From Pseudomonas fluorescens (GTDB lineage: Bacteria > Pseudomonadota > Gammaproteobacteria > Pseudomonadales > Pseudomonadaceae), in the NCBI RefSeq assembly GCF_902498195.1, contig NZ_CABVIY010000001.1, forward strand, positions 682,001 to 746,000: a DNA stretch of 64,000 nucleotides, given 5' to 3'. Numbering within the stretch: the first letter of the stretch is position 1; the number at the start of each line of letters is the position of its first letter. Below, piece by piece: positions 52,376 to 60,739 of the stretch. A model generated the notes under the pieces. The model was given only the letters and a program-made list of their open reading frames with translations. It ran no database searches and was not told the DNA's origin. Both the position numbers and the translations under genes were made by a program.

Positions 52376-54031
52376 GTGACCACACACGACATCTACTACG
52401 ATCCCGCCTCAGTGGCAGGCAAAGCGCCGCCGATCAACGACGAGACCGATATCCTCATCGTCGGCGCGGGTCCGGCGGGGCTCGCTGCCGCACTGACCGC
52501 GGCCGGGCATGGCCTGCACGTCACCCTGGTGGACGAAAACCCGGTGCCTATCGAAACCATGGGCGAAGAAGTGCCGCTGCATTTCGGCGCAAGGATGGGC
52601 GCGGCGGTGTCCAACCGCAACAGCGTGCTGCAGACCTTGCTCGACGCCCGTCCGGAGATTGCCGAGGCGCTTGAAGCCGGTGTCGATGTGCGGCTCGGCA
52701 CGGCGGTCTGGGGACTGTTTCCACAGCAACCCACGGCGGCGTGGATCGAGGGCGCCGTTGCCGGCCTTGCGGATGATCAAAACGCCTGGCTGCTGCGCTT
52801 CAAGCAGGTGATCGTCGCCGCCGGACGGCGGGACATGGGCCTGGCGTTTGACGGTTGGGATCGCCCCGGCGTCATGGGCGTCAGTGCCGCACATCGGCTG
52901 GCGACGGTGTACGAGGCGCTGGAATGCAAGCGTGCCGTGCTGGTCGGGAGCGACACGCAAGCGCTGGCGTCGGCCCATGCACTGATCGGCAAGGGCGTGC
53001 GGATCGCTGCAATCATTGAACAGGCCGATCAGGTGAGCGGCGATCCCGCGCTGCTCGGCCTGCTGGTGGAGCAGGGTGCCCGGGTGTTCACCGGGCATGT
53101 CGTGCGCGAGGCGGCCGGGGACGCATTGGGCGTCCAGCGCGTGACGGCTGTCGCGGTCGATGAGGCGGGTCTGCCGGTACACGGATCTTTGCAGGCGATC
53201 GAGTGCGACACGGTACTGCTGGGCGTGGCCGCCATTCCCGCGATCGAACTGGTGGAGGCAGCAGGGTGCCGCACGTCATTCCAGGCTGACCGTGGCGGTC
53301 ATGTACCCGACGCGGACCTTGTGCAGCGCACGTCGTTGCCCCTGATCCTGGTGGCGGGCGACTGCGCCGGCGTCTGGGCCTCGAAAAGCCTCGACGAGAA
53401 CATTTCGCGGCGCGAAGGTCGGATCGCCGCCCGCACCGCGCTGGCCACGCTGGGCGTCGACATCGCTCAGGACGACACAGCGCCGATGCCCGACGCGCCT
53501 GTCTGCGACATCGCGGCCGATCGCGCGGCGTGGGTGCGCGCGTCCACCGTGCATGCACAGAACCAGCCCTTCGTCTGCCAGTGCGAAGAGGTCACCGCCA
53601 GCGAAATCCTCGGACTGCAGCCCCCTCGCTACCTGGGCTGGACACCCGCCGATGCGGCGTTCGAGAACGCGATGTCGGCGCAGCAGAACGGCGCGCCCAA
53701 CCCGGATGTGACCAAGCGGCTCACCCGGGCCTGTATGGGCCCGTGCCAGGGGCGGCGTTGCCGCGAACAGGTGGCGGCCCTGCTCGGCATCGGCGCCGGC
53801 AAGCGTGTCGACGACATTGCACTGGCTTCGTTTCGCCCGCCGGTGCGCCCGTTGTCCTTGCAACAGGCGGGACAGATCGAGGAAACGCCGGCGATGCGCA
53901 ATCGCTGGGATGCATGGTTCGACATGCCGTCGCAGTGGACGCCGTTCTGGCTGTGCAACGGTCAGCCGACCGTCGCCCGGCACCCGCAGGACAGCGCCCA
54001 TCACACCAACGCGCCACATCACGAGGGCTGA
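52376..54031 (+). CDS. FAD/NAD(P)-binding oxidoreductase with BFD-type [2Fe-2S] C-terminus (OoxA/HcnB-like)
   Basis: 551 residues from GTG (GGGGGAAACACA upstream). N-terminal pyridine-nucleotide-disulfide fold: TDILIVGAGPAGLAAALTAA, then RKQVIVAAGRRDMG-like and ALVGSDTQALASAHAL strands. The C-terminus (about 395-500) has FVCQCEEVTASEILG and TRACMGPCQGRRCREQVAAL, the cysteine pattern of bacterioferritin-associated-ferredoxin-like domains. It matches the alpha subunit of octopine/nopaline oxidases and HcnB. Located between two DAO subunits; the stop is 5 bases before the next ATG. Confidence 0.87.
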   Translation: MTTHDIYYDPASVAGKAPPINDETDILIVGAGPAGLAAALTAAGHGLHVTLVDENPVPIETMGEEVPLHFGARMGAAVSNRNSVLQTLLDARPEIAEALEAGVDVRLGTAVWGLFPQQPTAAWIEGAVAGLADDQNAWLLRFKQVIVAAGRRDMGLAFDGWDRPGVMGVSAAHRLATVYEALECKRAVLVGSDTQALASAHALIGKGVRIAAIIEQADQVSGDPALLGLLVEQGARVFTGHVVREAAGDALGVQRVTAVAVDEAGLPVHGSLQAIECDTVLLGVAAIPAIELVEAAGCRTSFQADRGGHVPDADLVQRTSLPLILVAGDCAGVWASKSLDENISRREGRIAARTALATLGVDIAQDDTAPMPDAPVCDIAADRAAWVRASTVHAQNQPFVCQCEEVTASEILGLQPPRYLGWTPADAAFENAMSAQQNGAPNPDVTKRLTRACMGPCQGRRCREQVAALLGIGAGKRVDDIALASFRPPVRPLSLQQAGQIEETPAMRNRWDAWFDMPSQWTPFWLCNGQPTVARHPQDSAHHTNAPHHEG

Positions 54032-54035
54032 CACC

Positions 54036-55205
54036 ATGCAGGGACTCAACAAGTCGTCCGACAGCGCGACCGTCGTCATCATCGGTGGCGGCGTGACCGG
54101 ATTGAGCGCCGCCTGGTGGCTGGCCCGCGATGGCATTGATGTGCTGGTGCTCGAAGCCGGCCTGATTGGCTGGGGCGCCTCGGGCCGTAACGGCGGCGGT
54201 TGTTCGCATCACCACAGCCCGCTGTTTGCCGAAGAGCAACGGCTGTGGCCGATGATGGACGAACTGCTCGGTTACCCGACCGAGTATCGCCCGGACCGCA
54301 TCAGCATCGATCTCACCGAACACCAGATTGCCCTCGATCAAAAAGTCGTGGGCGAGGCGGCCTGGTACGGATTGCGCGTGGACCTGCTGGACCCGCAACA
54401 GGTTCGCGAACTCGTGCCCTTCGCGGGTGACAACGTGCTGGCTGGCTTCTACTACCACTTCGGCGGCCACGCCAACCCGCACCGTACCCTGCAAGCCTAT
54501 GCATGGGCCCTGCAAAATCTCGGCGGCCGGGTGCTCGAACACACCCCCGTCGTCGATATCGTAAGGGACGGCGACCAGGTGACGGGCGTGCGCACCGCCC
54601 AGGGCCTGATCACCTGCGATCAGCTGGTGATTGCCGCTGGCCCGCACACCGGTGAACTGGCCGCCCGGCTCGGCGTGGAAATTCCGCTGGTCACCGCGCG
54701 GGCTGAAATGATCGTGACCGAACCGCTGCCGTTGCTCGAGATCGGCGGGGTGGATGGCAATGGCTTGTATGGTCGGCAAACCCTGCGCGGCAACCTGGCG
54801 TATGGCGGCGGCCCGCATGAATGGGTGGACCTGGCGGATCTGCGTGGCACCCGGGCGCAGTCGACGCCGCTGCAATGCAACATCGCCAGGCGCCTGGCCG
54901 AGCTGTTCCCCAAGGTCGCTCACAAGCGGGTGATTCGCAGCTGGGCGGGGTTCATCGAAAACACCCCGGACGGTCGCCCTGTCATCGATCGGCCCGCCAC
55001 CCTGGACAACGTCACGGTGGCGACCATGTCCGGTGTCGGCTTCGGACTTTCTCCGGCGAGCGGGCATGCCATTCGCGATCTTGTCGTGGACGGGACGTGC
55101 AGTTTCGCCGATCTTTCTACCTTCTCGCTCTCACGTTTTTCGTCCCTGGAACCTGACTGGCAGGCGATCCAGGGATGGCTGCCGTTGCCCGCACCCGCGG
55201 CGTAG
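54036..55205 (+). CDS. FAD-dependent oxidase subunit (DAO family), second copy
   Basis: 389 residues from MQGLNKSSDSATVVIIGGG (ACGAGGGCTGACACC upstream; the frame extends to 53805). FAD motif VVIIGGGVTGLSAAWWLARD, GWGASGRNGGGCSHHHSPLF, and a C-terminal ATMSGVGFGLSPASGHAIRD. Related to the oxidase at 50978, so the operon holds two DAO-type subunits around one OoxA-like subunit. Probably they form one complex or two complexes sharing the alpha subunit. The substrate is likely an amino acid or opine. Confidence 0.87.
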   Translation: MQGLNKSSDSATVVIIGGGVTGLSAAWWLARDGIDVLVLEAGLIGWGASGRNGGGCSHHHSPLFAEEQRLWPMMDELLGYPTEYRPDRISIDLTEHQIALDQKVVGEAAWYGLRVDLLDPQQVRELVPFAGDNVLAGFYYHFGGHANPHRTLQAYAWALQNLGGRVLEHTPVVDIVRDGDQVTGVRTAQGLITCDQLVIAAGPHTGELAARLGVEIPLVTARAEMIVTEPLPLLEIGGVDGNGLYGRQTLRGNLAYGGGPHEWVDLADLRGTRAQSTPLQCNIARRLAELFPKVAHKRVIRSWAGFIENTPDGRPVIDRPATLDNVTVATMSGVGFGLSPASGHAIRDLVVDGTCSFADLSTFSLSRFSSLEPDWQAIQGWLPLPAPAA

Positions 55206-55281
55206 GCCTGTTGCGTTGAATCGATGCATGCAGTTGAACCGGTCTCATTGAAACCTCCTCCAGAACAAGAAAGGATCGATC

Positions 55282-56079
55282 ATGAAACGAATGTTCCGCA
55301 ATCTGACTTTGCTGGCCTCGATCGGCATGACGTTGTGTTCCTTCACGGCCCCCGCCAACGCCACGCAGGACACGCTGCGTTTCGGTGTTGCCGCCGAGCC
55401 GTACCCGCCGTTTCTGGTCAAGACCCCCACCGGGCAATTCACCGGTTTCGAGCCGGACCTGATCCGCGCGCTCTGCGAGCAGATGAAGGCCGAATGCGAG
55501 ATCAAGGAAGTTTCGTGGGACGGCATCATTCCGGCGCTGATCGCCAACAAGTTCGACGTGCTGTTCAACTCCATGGGCATCAGCCCGGAACGCCAGAAGG
55601 TGATTGCCTTCTCGCGTCCGTACTATGAGACCACGGGCATCTTCGTCGCGGCCAAGGATGTCAATCTGACGCTGACACCGGAAGGCCTGGCCGGTAAATC
55701 CATCGGCGTGCAGGGCTCGACCACCAACGCCGAGTTCATCCGCACCGCCTACGGCAAAACCTCGGATATCCGCATCTACAACACCCAGGACGACTGCAAT
55801 GCCGACCTGCTGGCGGGCCGTATCGACGTGATGTTCCTCGACAAACTCGGCGATATCGAATTCCTCAAGTCCCAGGATGGTTTGGCCTACGAGGAAAAAG
55901 GCACGGGCAGCGTCAAGATGGATCCGCTGCAATATGGCCTGGGGGTAGGGGCGGGGATGCGCAAGGGTGACACGGCACTCAAGACGCGCATTGATGAGGC
56001 GCTGACGCAGTTGCATGCGTCGGGCAAGTACACGCAGATCTCGCAGAAGTACTTCCCGATTGATCTTTGGCCCCAGTGA
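55282..56079 (+). CDS. ABC substrate-binding protein, Lys/Arg/Orn/opine type, without transporter genes
   Basis: 265 residues. Signal peptide MKRMFRNLTLLASIGMTLCS, cleaved near ANATQ. SBP_bac_3 fold with TLRFGVAAEPYPPFLVKTP, GFEPDLIRALCEQMKAECEI, WDGIIPALIANKFDVLFNSM, GISPERQKVIAFSRPYYETT. AAGGATCGATC precedes the start. Last gene of the oxidase operon. No permease or ATPase gene follows; the import machinery might be supplied by another operon, such as 20286-22037, but that is only an idea. Confidence 0.9.
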   Translation: MKRMFRNLTLLASIGMTLCSFTAPANATQDTLRFGVAAEPYPPFLVKTPTGQFTGFEPDLIRALCEQMKAECEIKEVSWDGIIPALIANKFDVLFNSMGISPERQKVIAFSRPYYETTGIFVAAKDVNLTLTPEGLAGKSIGVQGSTTNAEFIRTAYGKTSDIRIYNTQDDCNADLLAGRIDVMFLDKLGDIEFLKSQDGLAYEEKGTGSVKMDPLQYGLGVGAGMRKGDTALKTRIDEALTQLHASGKYTQISQKYFPIDLWPQ

Positions 56080-56080
56080 T

Positions 56081-56110
56081 GATGGATTTCAACGATAACG
56101 CGGGCTGTTG
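56081..56110. repeat. Fragment of a REP doublet centre
   Basis: 'tttcaacgataacgcgggct' equals the central segment of REP doublet copy 1 ('gtcaacgataacgcgggct'), but no REP arms remain beside it. A decayed element. Confidence 0.5.
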
Positions 56111-56130
56111 AGGTACACGCCCACTCTCCG

Positions 56131-56297
56131 GCATTGCTCCGTGGGTCGCCGCGATGGGCCGTCCCTGGCCCAGCGCGGCTAAACCGGCGTCCTGCCGGTT
56201 TAGCCACTGCGCACTGCCTGCGTTCGGCCAGCGTGGTTTAACGGGGCGCCCAGATCAAAATCAAAAACCAAGCGAGGCGGCCTGAAAGCCGACCTGG
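56131..56297. repeat. ~165-bp dispersed repeat, inverted copy 2
   Basis: GCATTGCTCCGTGGGTCGCC through CTAAACCGGC-GTCCT-GCCGGTTTAG to CCAGCGTGGTTTAACGGGGC and AAGCCGACCTG: the reverse complement of 40589-40753 with scattered mismatches. The two copies enclose 15.4 kb in opposite orientation, a configuration that permits inversion by recombination. Confidence 0.75.
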
Positions 56298-56323
56298 CTC
56301 TTGTTGATGTACACCGTTCAAAA

Positions 56324-56433
56324 TGTGGGAGCGGGCTTGCTCGCGAAGGCGGTGTGTCAGTTGACACATGTATTGACTGACACACCGCCTTCGCGAGCAA
56401 GTCGAATCGTCGCACCGCCGCTCCCACAGGGGG
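56324..56433. repeat. REP doublet, copy 4 (TGTGGGAGCGGGCTTGCTCG type)
   Basis: Left arm TGTGGGAGCGGGCTTGCTCG; right arm CGCGAGCAAG and, after the interruption TCGAATCGTCGCACCGCC, GCTCCCACAGGGGG. A near-perfect AGGCGGTGTGTCA / TGACACACCGCCT pair lies inside. It belongs to another REP family than copies 1-3. Confidence 0.75.
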
Positions 56434-56476
56434 ACGCGTACATCCGCGAATCAGGTCGGCTATCAGTCCGCCTCGC

Positions 56477-56531
56477 TTCGCCGTAAGGGCGAAACCGCCA
56501 GCCGCCATCACCTAAATAATGGATAAGCACC
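56477..56531. repeat. GTAAGGGCGAAACC module, copy 3
   Basis: CGCCGTAAGGGCGAAACCGC, CAGCCGCCATCACC and AATAATGGATAAGCACC; same module as 35201 and 40839. The 485-bp gap 56080-56564 is composed of this, the REP doublet and the 165-bp element, with no gene. Confidence 0.6.
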
Positions 56532-56564
56532 CCACCGAGCGGCACAGGTGCACATTGAATACCC

Positions 56565-57902
56565 TCAATGCACAGCCAGCGGCTGCCCTTGCATCACCTC
56601 TTTCTGCGGCCGAATGATGAGGAGCCCGGCCGCCGCAATCACCAACGGCACGATCAGCGCCGAGTAGTAGCCCGCAGGGCCACCGTGCTCAAGGAACCAG
56701 CCGCCACTGGCCGAGCCGATAATGGCTCCGACCCGGCCCAGTGCAATCGCCCAGCCGGTGGCCGTTGCGCGCAAGGCGGTGGGGTAGGCCTGGGCGACCA
56801 TGTAGTTCAGTACGATCTGCTGACCGCCAATGCCCAGGCCCGCGCAGCCGGCGAGGATGAACACCAGGGTCCAGTTGTTGCCGCTGTTGGCCAGCCCCAG
56901 GCACAGCACGATGCCGAACAGAAACAGGGCGAGCAGCAACAATCGCGTATTGATTTTCGGCAGGATGATCGAGAGCGGAATGGCACAGGCCACAAACACC
57001 GCGTTGACCGCGACAGTGCCCATGGGCGCCTGTTCCACGGGCAGCCCGGTCGCCTTGAGCACCGTGGGCAGCCAGGACAGGAACATGAACCAGGCCACCC
57101 AGTTGAACAGATAGACTGTCCATATCCCTAAGGTATTGCGCGCCAGCCCGTCACTGAACAGCGAGGCCACTCTGGTTTTTACATCCATCTCCGGAACACT
57201 GTAGGTGCTGTCCGAAGGCGGGGTGTTCCGGGTGATTCTGGCGATGATGCCGTCCATCGTGTTGCGACGGGCTTCGGTGCGGTGCCTGGTTAAAAAAAAC
57301 AACGACTCCGGCAGGGCGAACATCAGTACAACCAACAGCACCAGCGGCACGATCCCGCCGACCGCAAAGATGCCTTGCCAACCGATCAAGGGCAGCATCC
57401 GGGCCGCCAGCAACCCTCCCAGAATGGCGCCGGCCGGCAACCCCAGCAACACCGTGGTCATGATCGTGCCACGGTGCCTGGCGCTGCCATATTCGGCGGC
57501 AAGCGAGAGGACAACCGGTGTCGCACCGCCCATTCCAAGCCCGGCGATAAAGCGCAACACCAGGATCTGCTCGGTGGTCTGCGCAAAAGCGGTCGCCAGG
57601 GAGGCGATGCCAAACAACGCGACCGAACCGATAATCGTCGGTCGCCGGCCGAACTTGTCGCCCATCAGGCCCAGTGTCATCGCACCGAGCACCATGCCGA
57701 CAATGCCGGCGGTCAGAATGGGAGCCAATGCGCCGGCGCCCAGTCCGAAGGCCTGAATGATCGAAGGGCCCGTGAAGGCGATAGCCTGGGTATCGAAGCC
57801 ATCCAGAATGGCCACCAGGAAGCAGAGGATAAAGACGCGCCACTGAAAGGCGCTCAATCGAGTGCTGTCGAGCAACTCGGGAATGGAATAGTGCGTACTC
57901 AT
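56565..57902 (-). CDS. MFS transporter, aromatic acid:H+ symporter (AAHS) family
   Basis: 445 residues from ATG 57902 with GGAGCGGAC directly upstream; the ORF's five-residue extension is not needed. Twelve hydrophobic segments. Family signatures: VAILDGFDTQAIAFTGPSII in TM1, GLMGDKFGRRPTIIGSVALF in loop 2-3, GLGMGGATPVVLSLAAEYGS and, mid-protein, LSWLPTVLKATGLPVEQAPM. Imports aromatic carboxylates such as benzoate or hydroxybenzoate with protons. It is downstream of the MAPEG and diiron genes on the same strand (162 bp gap). Confidence 0.9.
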   Translation of the reverse strand: MSTHYSIPELLDSTRLSAFQWRVFILCFLVAILDGFDTQAIAFTGPSIIQAFGLGAGALAPILTAGIVGMVLGAMTLGLMGDKFGRRPTIIGSVALFGIASLATAFAQTTEQILVLRFIAGLGMGGATPVVLSLAAEYGSARHRGTIMTTVLLGLPAGAILGGLLAARMLPLIGWQGIFAVGGIVPLVLLVVLMFALPESLFFLTRHRTEARRNTMDGIIARITRNTPPSDSTYSVPEMDVKTRVASLFSDGLARNTLGIWTVYLFNWVAWFMFLSWLPTVLKATGLPVEQAPMGTVAVNAVFVACAIPLSIILPKINTRLLLLALFLFGIVLCLGLANSGNNWTLVFILAGCAGLGIGGQQIVLNYMVAQAYPTALRATATGWAIALGRVGAIIGSASGGWFLEHGGPAGYYSALIVPLVIAAAGLLIIRPQKEVMQGQPLAVH

Positions 57903-58063
57903 GTCCGCTCCAATCAAAAGATATTTTTATAGTTTCGCGCACAGGCAGAGCCCGCCGAGTGACAGGCTAAGGGTGTCGTTCGACAGGGTCTAATATCATT
58001 TGAGTGCTTTACGATACCTGAGAGGTATGGTGGCGGAGCGCCTGTGGCGCCGCTCTCGATACG

Positions 58064-58486
58064 TCAGGGGGCGAAACTGGCAGCGATCGCAATAAGCGCG
58101 AAAAAGCAGACCAGCTGAACACAGTAGAAGCTGAACCGGACCGCCACGAACGGATCGGTTTGCACATGGGATACGTGAACCAGCGACTGGCACACGCGAG
58201 CAATCAGGACGATGATCGACAGGTAGCTCACTGCCGGGCCGTCGATGCCCAAGGCAGAAATCACCCAGACGATGGCGGCAAAGACGGGCAGGTTTTCCAC
58301 GCAGTTCGCGTGTGCTCTCATCCCGCGCCGATACCAGTCCTCACCCTCGGGCCGGTCGCTGCGGAACGAGGCGATCGGAACATTCGAGAACAGGATTCTG
58401 ACCCAGCGGTACACCCCGACGGTTGCCATCAACAGCAGCAACGTCCAGGTCGTAAATCCGAGCAACATCCACATCGGCGTCGTCAT
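58064..58486 (-). CDS. MAPEG family membrane protein
   Basis: 140 residues from the ATG at 58486 with GAGGATGGCAACC upstream (ATGs at 58495 and further up are less well placed). Four helices; the MAPEG signature is RRGMRAHANCVENLPVFAAI, with the E-N-L-P substrate region, and HVSHVQTDPFVAVRFSFYCV. Bacterial MAPEG proteins are glutathione-dependent transferase/peroxidase-like trimers in the inner membrane. It lies 81 bp downstream of the diiron gene, probably co-transcribed. Confidence 0.87.
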   Translation of the reverse strand: MTTPMWMLLGFTTWTLLLLMATVGVYRWVRILFSNVPIASFRSDRPEGEDWYRRGMRAHANCVENLPVFAAIVWVISALGIDGPAVSYLSIIVLIARVCQSLVHVSHVQTDPFVAVRFSFYCVQLVCFFALIAIAASFAP

Positions 58487-58567
58487 GGTTGCCATCCTCA
58501 ATCCAGCCGGTTTCGCCGGCCTTGCCACCGTGGCGCGGCCGACGGGTGATCGGTCGCGCCCGTTCGA

Positions 58568-59518
58568 TCAAGTCATGATGGGGGCCAGTGCGGTCTGGAT
58601 CCTGGACATCTGTGCGGGTGTCGTCATGCGCGCCAGCAATCGGCCAAAGTGTGGGTGCTGAACGCCCGAGATGATGTATTGCCAGCGGTAGGCGCCCAGT
58701 ACCGAGGCTTTGATGTGCGCCGTTTCATCGACACTGAACGACGCTGAAGCATGGCCAAGGAAATACTCCGCATCGGCAGCCGATTGCGCCTGGAGGATCG
58801 CGTCGACGGCGGCCACCAGCGCAATCAGATCGTCCACTGCCCGGTCGCGCTCGGCCGTCGAGCATTTCGCGTGCTCCGCTTCCCACTCCAGTTCATCGAC
58901 GATGACGTGCCGGCATTCATCCTGCCAGTGAAACTTGAAGACATCCTTGAACAGAGGGCACAACTCCTCGCGCGGGGCGATGCTGTGCGCGTAGTGCGTT
59001 TGAACAAACAGCTCGATGTGGCAGGTCAGCGCCAGCACCGCCCAGTTGCTGGCCGCCAGTACGGCGCGCGCCACCTCGTTTGGATCGGCGACCTGGCGAT
59101 ATCCCGCCGGGAATTGCGCGCTCATCATCGTCTCCATGCGCCGGAACAATTCCTGATGCTTGATCTCGTCATTGGAAAAACGCACCAGCGCTTCCAGGGC
59201 GAGCTGATCGTCAAAGACATGGGCGCGGCCCTGATCGAGCATTTTTGCGCTGATAAAACGCTCGACCAGGCCGAAAATGTACGCATAGGTCCGGCCCTGA
59301 ATCTGACTGAGCAGGCGTGCGTCTTGCGCGGTGAGGAAGCTCAATCGATCGATGTGCGACAGTCCGTCGGGCAGGAATTTGCGTGAGAAGTCGAAGCGGC
59401 GGTCCTGCAACAGATCACGATCGATCTGCCACTCCGTTTTCTTCGATGATCTGACGATTTGCGCATAGCGGGCGGCGTTGCCCGAATCTGTACCGGGTAG
59501 GGTGGCAATGGTGTTCAT
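58568..59518 (-). CDS. Ferritin-like diiron protein (AurF/oxygenase-like)
   Basis: 316 residues from MNTIATLPGTDSGNAARYAQ, CAGGAGATCGAC before ATG; the frame extends to 59587. Diiron ligands fit the ferritin-like set: E86 (FGLVERF), E118-x-x-H121 (NDEIKHQELF), E169 (CHIELFVQ), E201-x-x-H204 (WQDECRHVIV). This pattern is that of AurF-type N-oxygenases and related long-chain diiron enzymes. The likely reaction is an O2-dependent oxidation; the substrate is unknown. It is followed by MAPEG and an aromatic-acid MFS, and divergent from an AraC regulator. Confidence 0.82.
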   Translation of the reverse strand: MNTIATLPGTDSGNAARYAQIVRSSKKTEWQIDRDLLQDRRFDFSRKFLPDGLSHIDRLSFLTAQDARLLSQIQGRTYAYIFGLVERFISAKMLDQGRAHVFDDQLALEALVRFSNDEIKHQELFRRMETMMSAQFPAGYRQVADPNEVARAVLAASNWAVLALTCHIELFVQTHYAHSIAPREELCPLFKDVFKFHWQDECRHVIVDELEWEAEHAKCSTAERDRAVDDLIALVAAVDAILQAQSAADAEYFLGHASASFSVDETAHIKASVLGAYRWQYIISGVQHPHFGRLLARMTTPAQMSRIQTALAPIMT

Positions 59519-59694
59519 GTCGATCTCCTGCTGCCCTGGTCGAGTGGGGAGGTGGGGCGTCGGAGCCAATGAACCTGGGTGAAGCATCCGGGAATCGCCT
59601 CGACGTTGGTGCTAATCTAGGCCTCGCCGTCCAGGCGGTGAATGCTCCGTGCGCCTGATTACCTGCTCCAGGCTCCGCAAAGGAGGGTTGGCAA

Positions 59695-60651
59695 TTGTTG
59701 GATGCGCTTTCAGATGTCTTGCGTGTCATCCGGCTGTCCGGAGGGGTCTTTCTCGAGGCGCAGTTCACCGCGCCCTGGTGCGTCAGCGGAAGAATCTCTG
59801 CCGACGATTGCAAACCGTTCCTGACGGCCCCTCGACATGTCATCGCCTCGCATTTTGTCGCGGCGGGGCACATGCAACTGCGAATCGACGGTGGCGCTTC
59901 TATCGACGTAGGGGCCGGTGAACTCATTCTGCTTCCTCGCAATGATATCCATACCTTTGGCAGCGACCTGAGCCTTGCGCCGATGCCGGCGCGCGACGTT
60001 ATCCAGCCGCCGGAAGCCGGCGGCCTTGCGCGCATCCAGTACGGCGGGGACGGCGAGGCCACGCAGCTATTGTGTGGGTTCCTCGGCTCTGAAACGCCGT
60101 TCAATCCGCTGCTGTCGTCGCTGCCATCCTTGTTGAAACTGGACTTGCGCGCGACGGCTTCGGGCGCCTGGATCGAAAGCTCGTTCCGTTTCGCGGTCAG
60201 TGAACTCGCCGCGGGGCGCGTCGGCTCCTCAACGGTGATCGCCAAGCTCTCCGAACTGCTGTTCGTCGAAGCCGTCAGCCAGTACGTCGCCAGCCTCCCC
60301 GCCGAGCGGCGCGGGTGGCTGGCGGGTCTGCGGGATCCGTTTGTCGGGCGTGCGCTGACGCTGCTGCACGCTCGTCCCACCGAGGGCTGGACAGCCGAAG
60401 CCCTGGCGCTTGAAGCGGGCATGTCGCGCTCGGTCTTCGCCGAGCGATTCACGGCATTGGTCGGACAGCCACCGATGCAATACCTGACGCTCTGGCGCAT
60501 GCACCTGGCGGCTCAACAGCTGCGCGAAGGGCGCGGTAACGTGGGGCAAATCGGTTATGCGGTGGGGTACGAATCAGAGGCTGCGTTCAGTCGGGCGTTC
60601 AAACGCCAGTTTGGGATGTCTCCGGGTATGTGGCGCAGACAACCAGCATGA
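59695..60651 (+). CDS. AraC family regulator with cupin-type sensor (cupin_6 + HTH_18)
   Basis: 318 residues from TTG 59695: AGGAGG lies eight bases upstream. The N-terminal half is a cupin-like binding domain (GRISADDCKPFLTAPRHV, IASHFVAAGHMQLRID, GAGELILLPRNDIHTFG). The HTH region reads WTAEALALEAGMSRSVFAER and FGMSPGMWRR at the end, with VGQIGYAVGYESEAAFSRAF between. Divergent from the diiron/MAPEG/MFS group and its likely regulator. Confidence 0.88.
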   Translation: MLDALSDVLRVIRLSGGVFLEAQFTAPWCVSGRISADDCKPFLTAPRHVIASHFVAAGHMQLRIDGGASIDVGAGELILLPRNDIHTFGSDLSLAPMPARDVIQPPEAGGLARIQYGGDGEATQLLCGFLGSETPFNPLLSSLPSLLKLDLRATASGAWIESSFRFAVSELAAGRVGSSTVIAKLSELLFVEAVSQYVASLPAERRGWLAGLRDPFVGRALTLLHARPTEGWTAEALALEAGMSRSVFAERFTALVGQPPMQYLTLWRMHLAAQQLREGRGNVGQIGYAVGYESEAAFSRAFKRQFGMSPGMWRRQPA

Positions 60652-60739
60652 GGAAGTTCGGTATCGATGTGACGCAGCTTAAGGGGTAGATCCGTTGCTA
60701 CGGTAACGAATCCACCCCCCAGGCCACCGGATCTGCTCG

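Noticed and set aside
53721..55067. 448-codon minus-strand frame opposite the FAD oxidase genes
   Set aside because: No domain and composition of a shadow frame; the sense frames hold FAD motifs.
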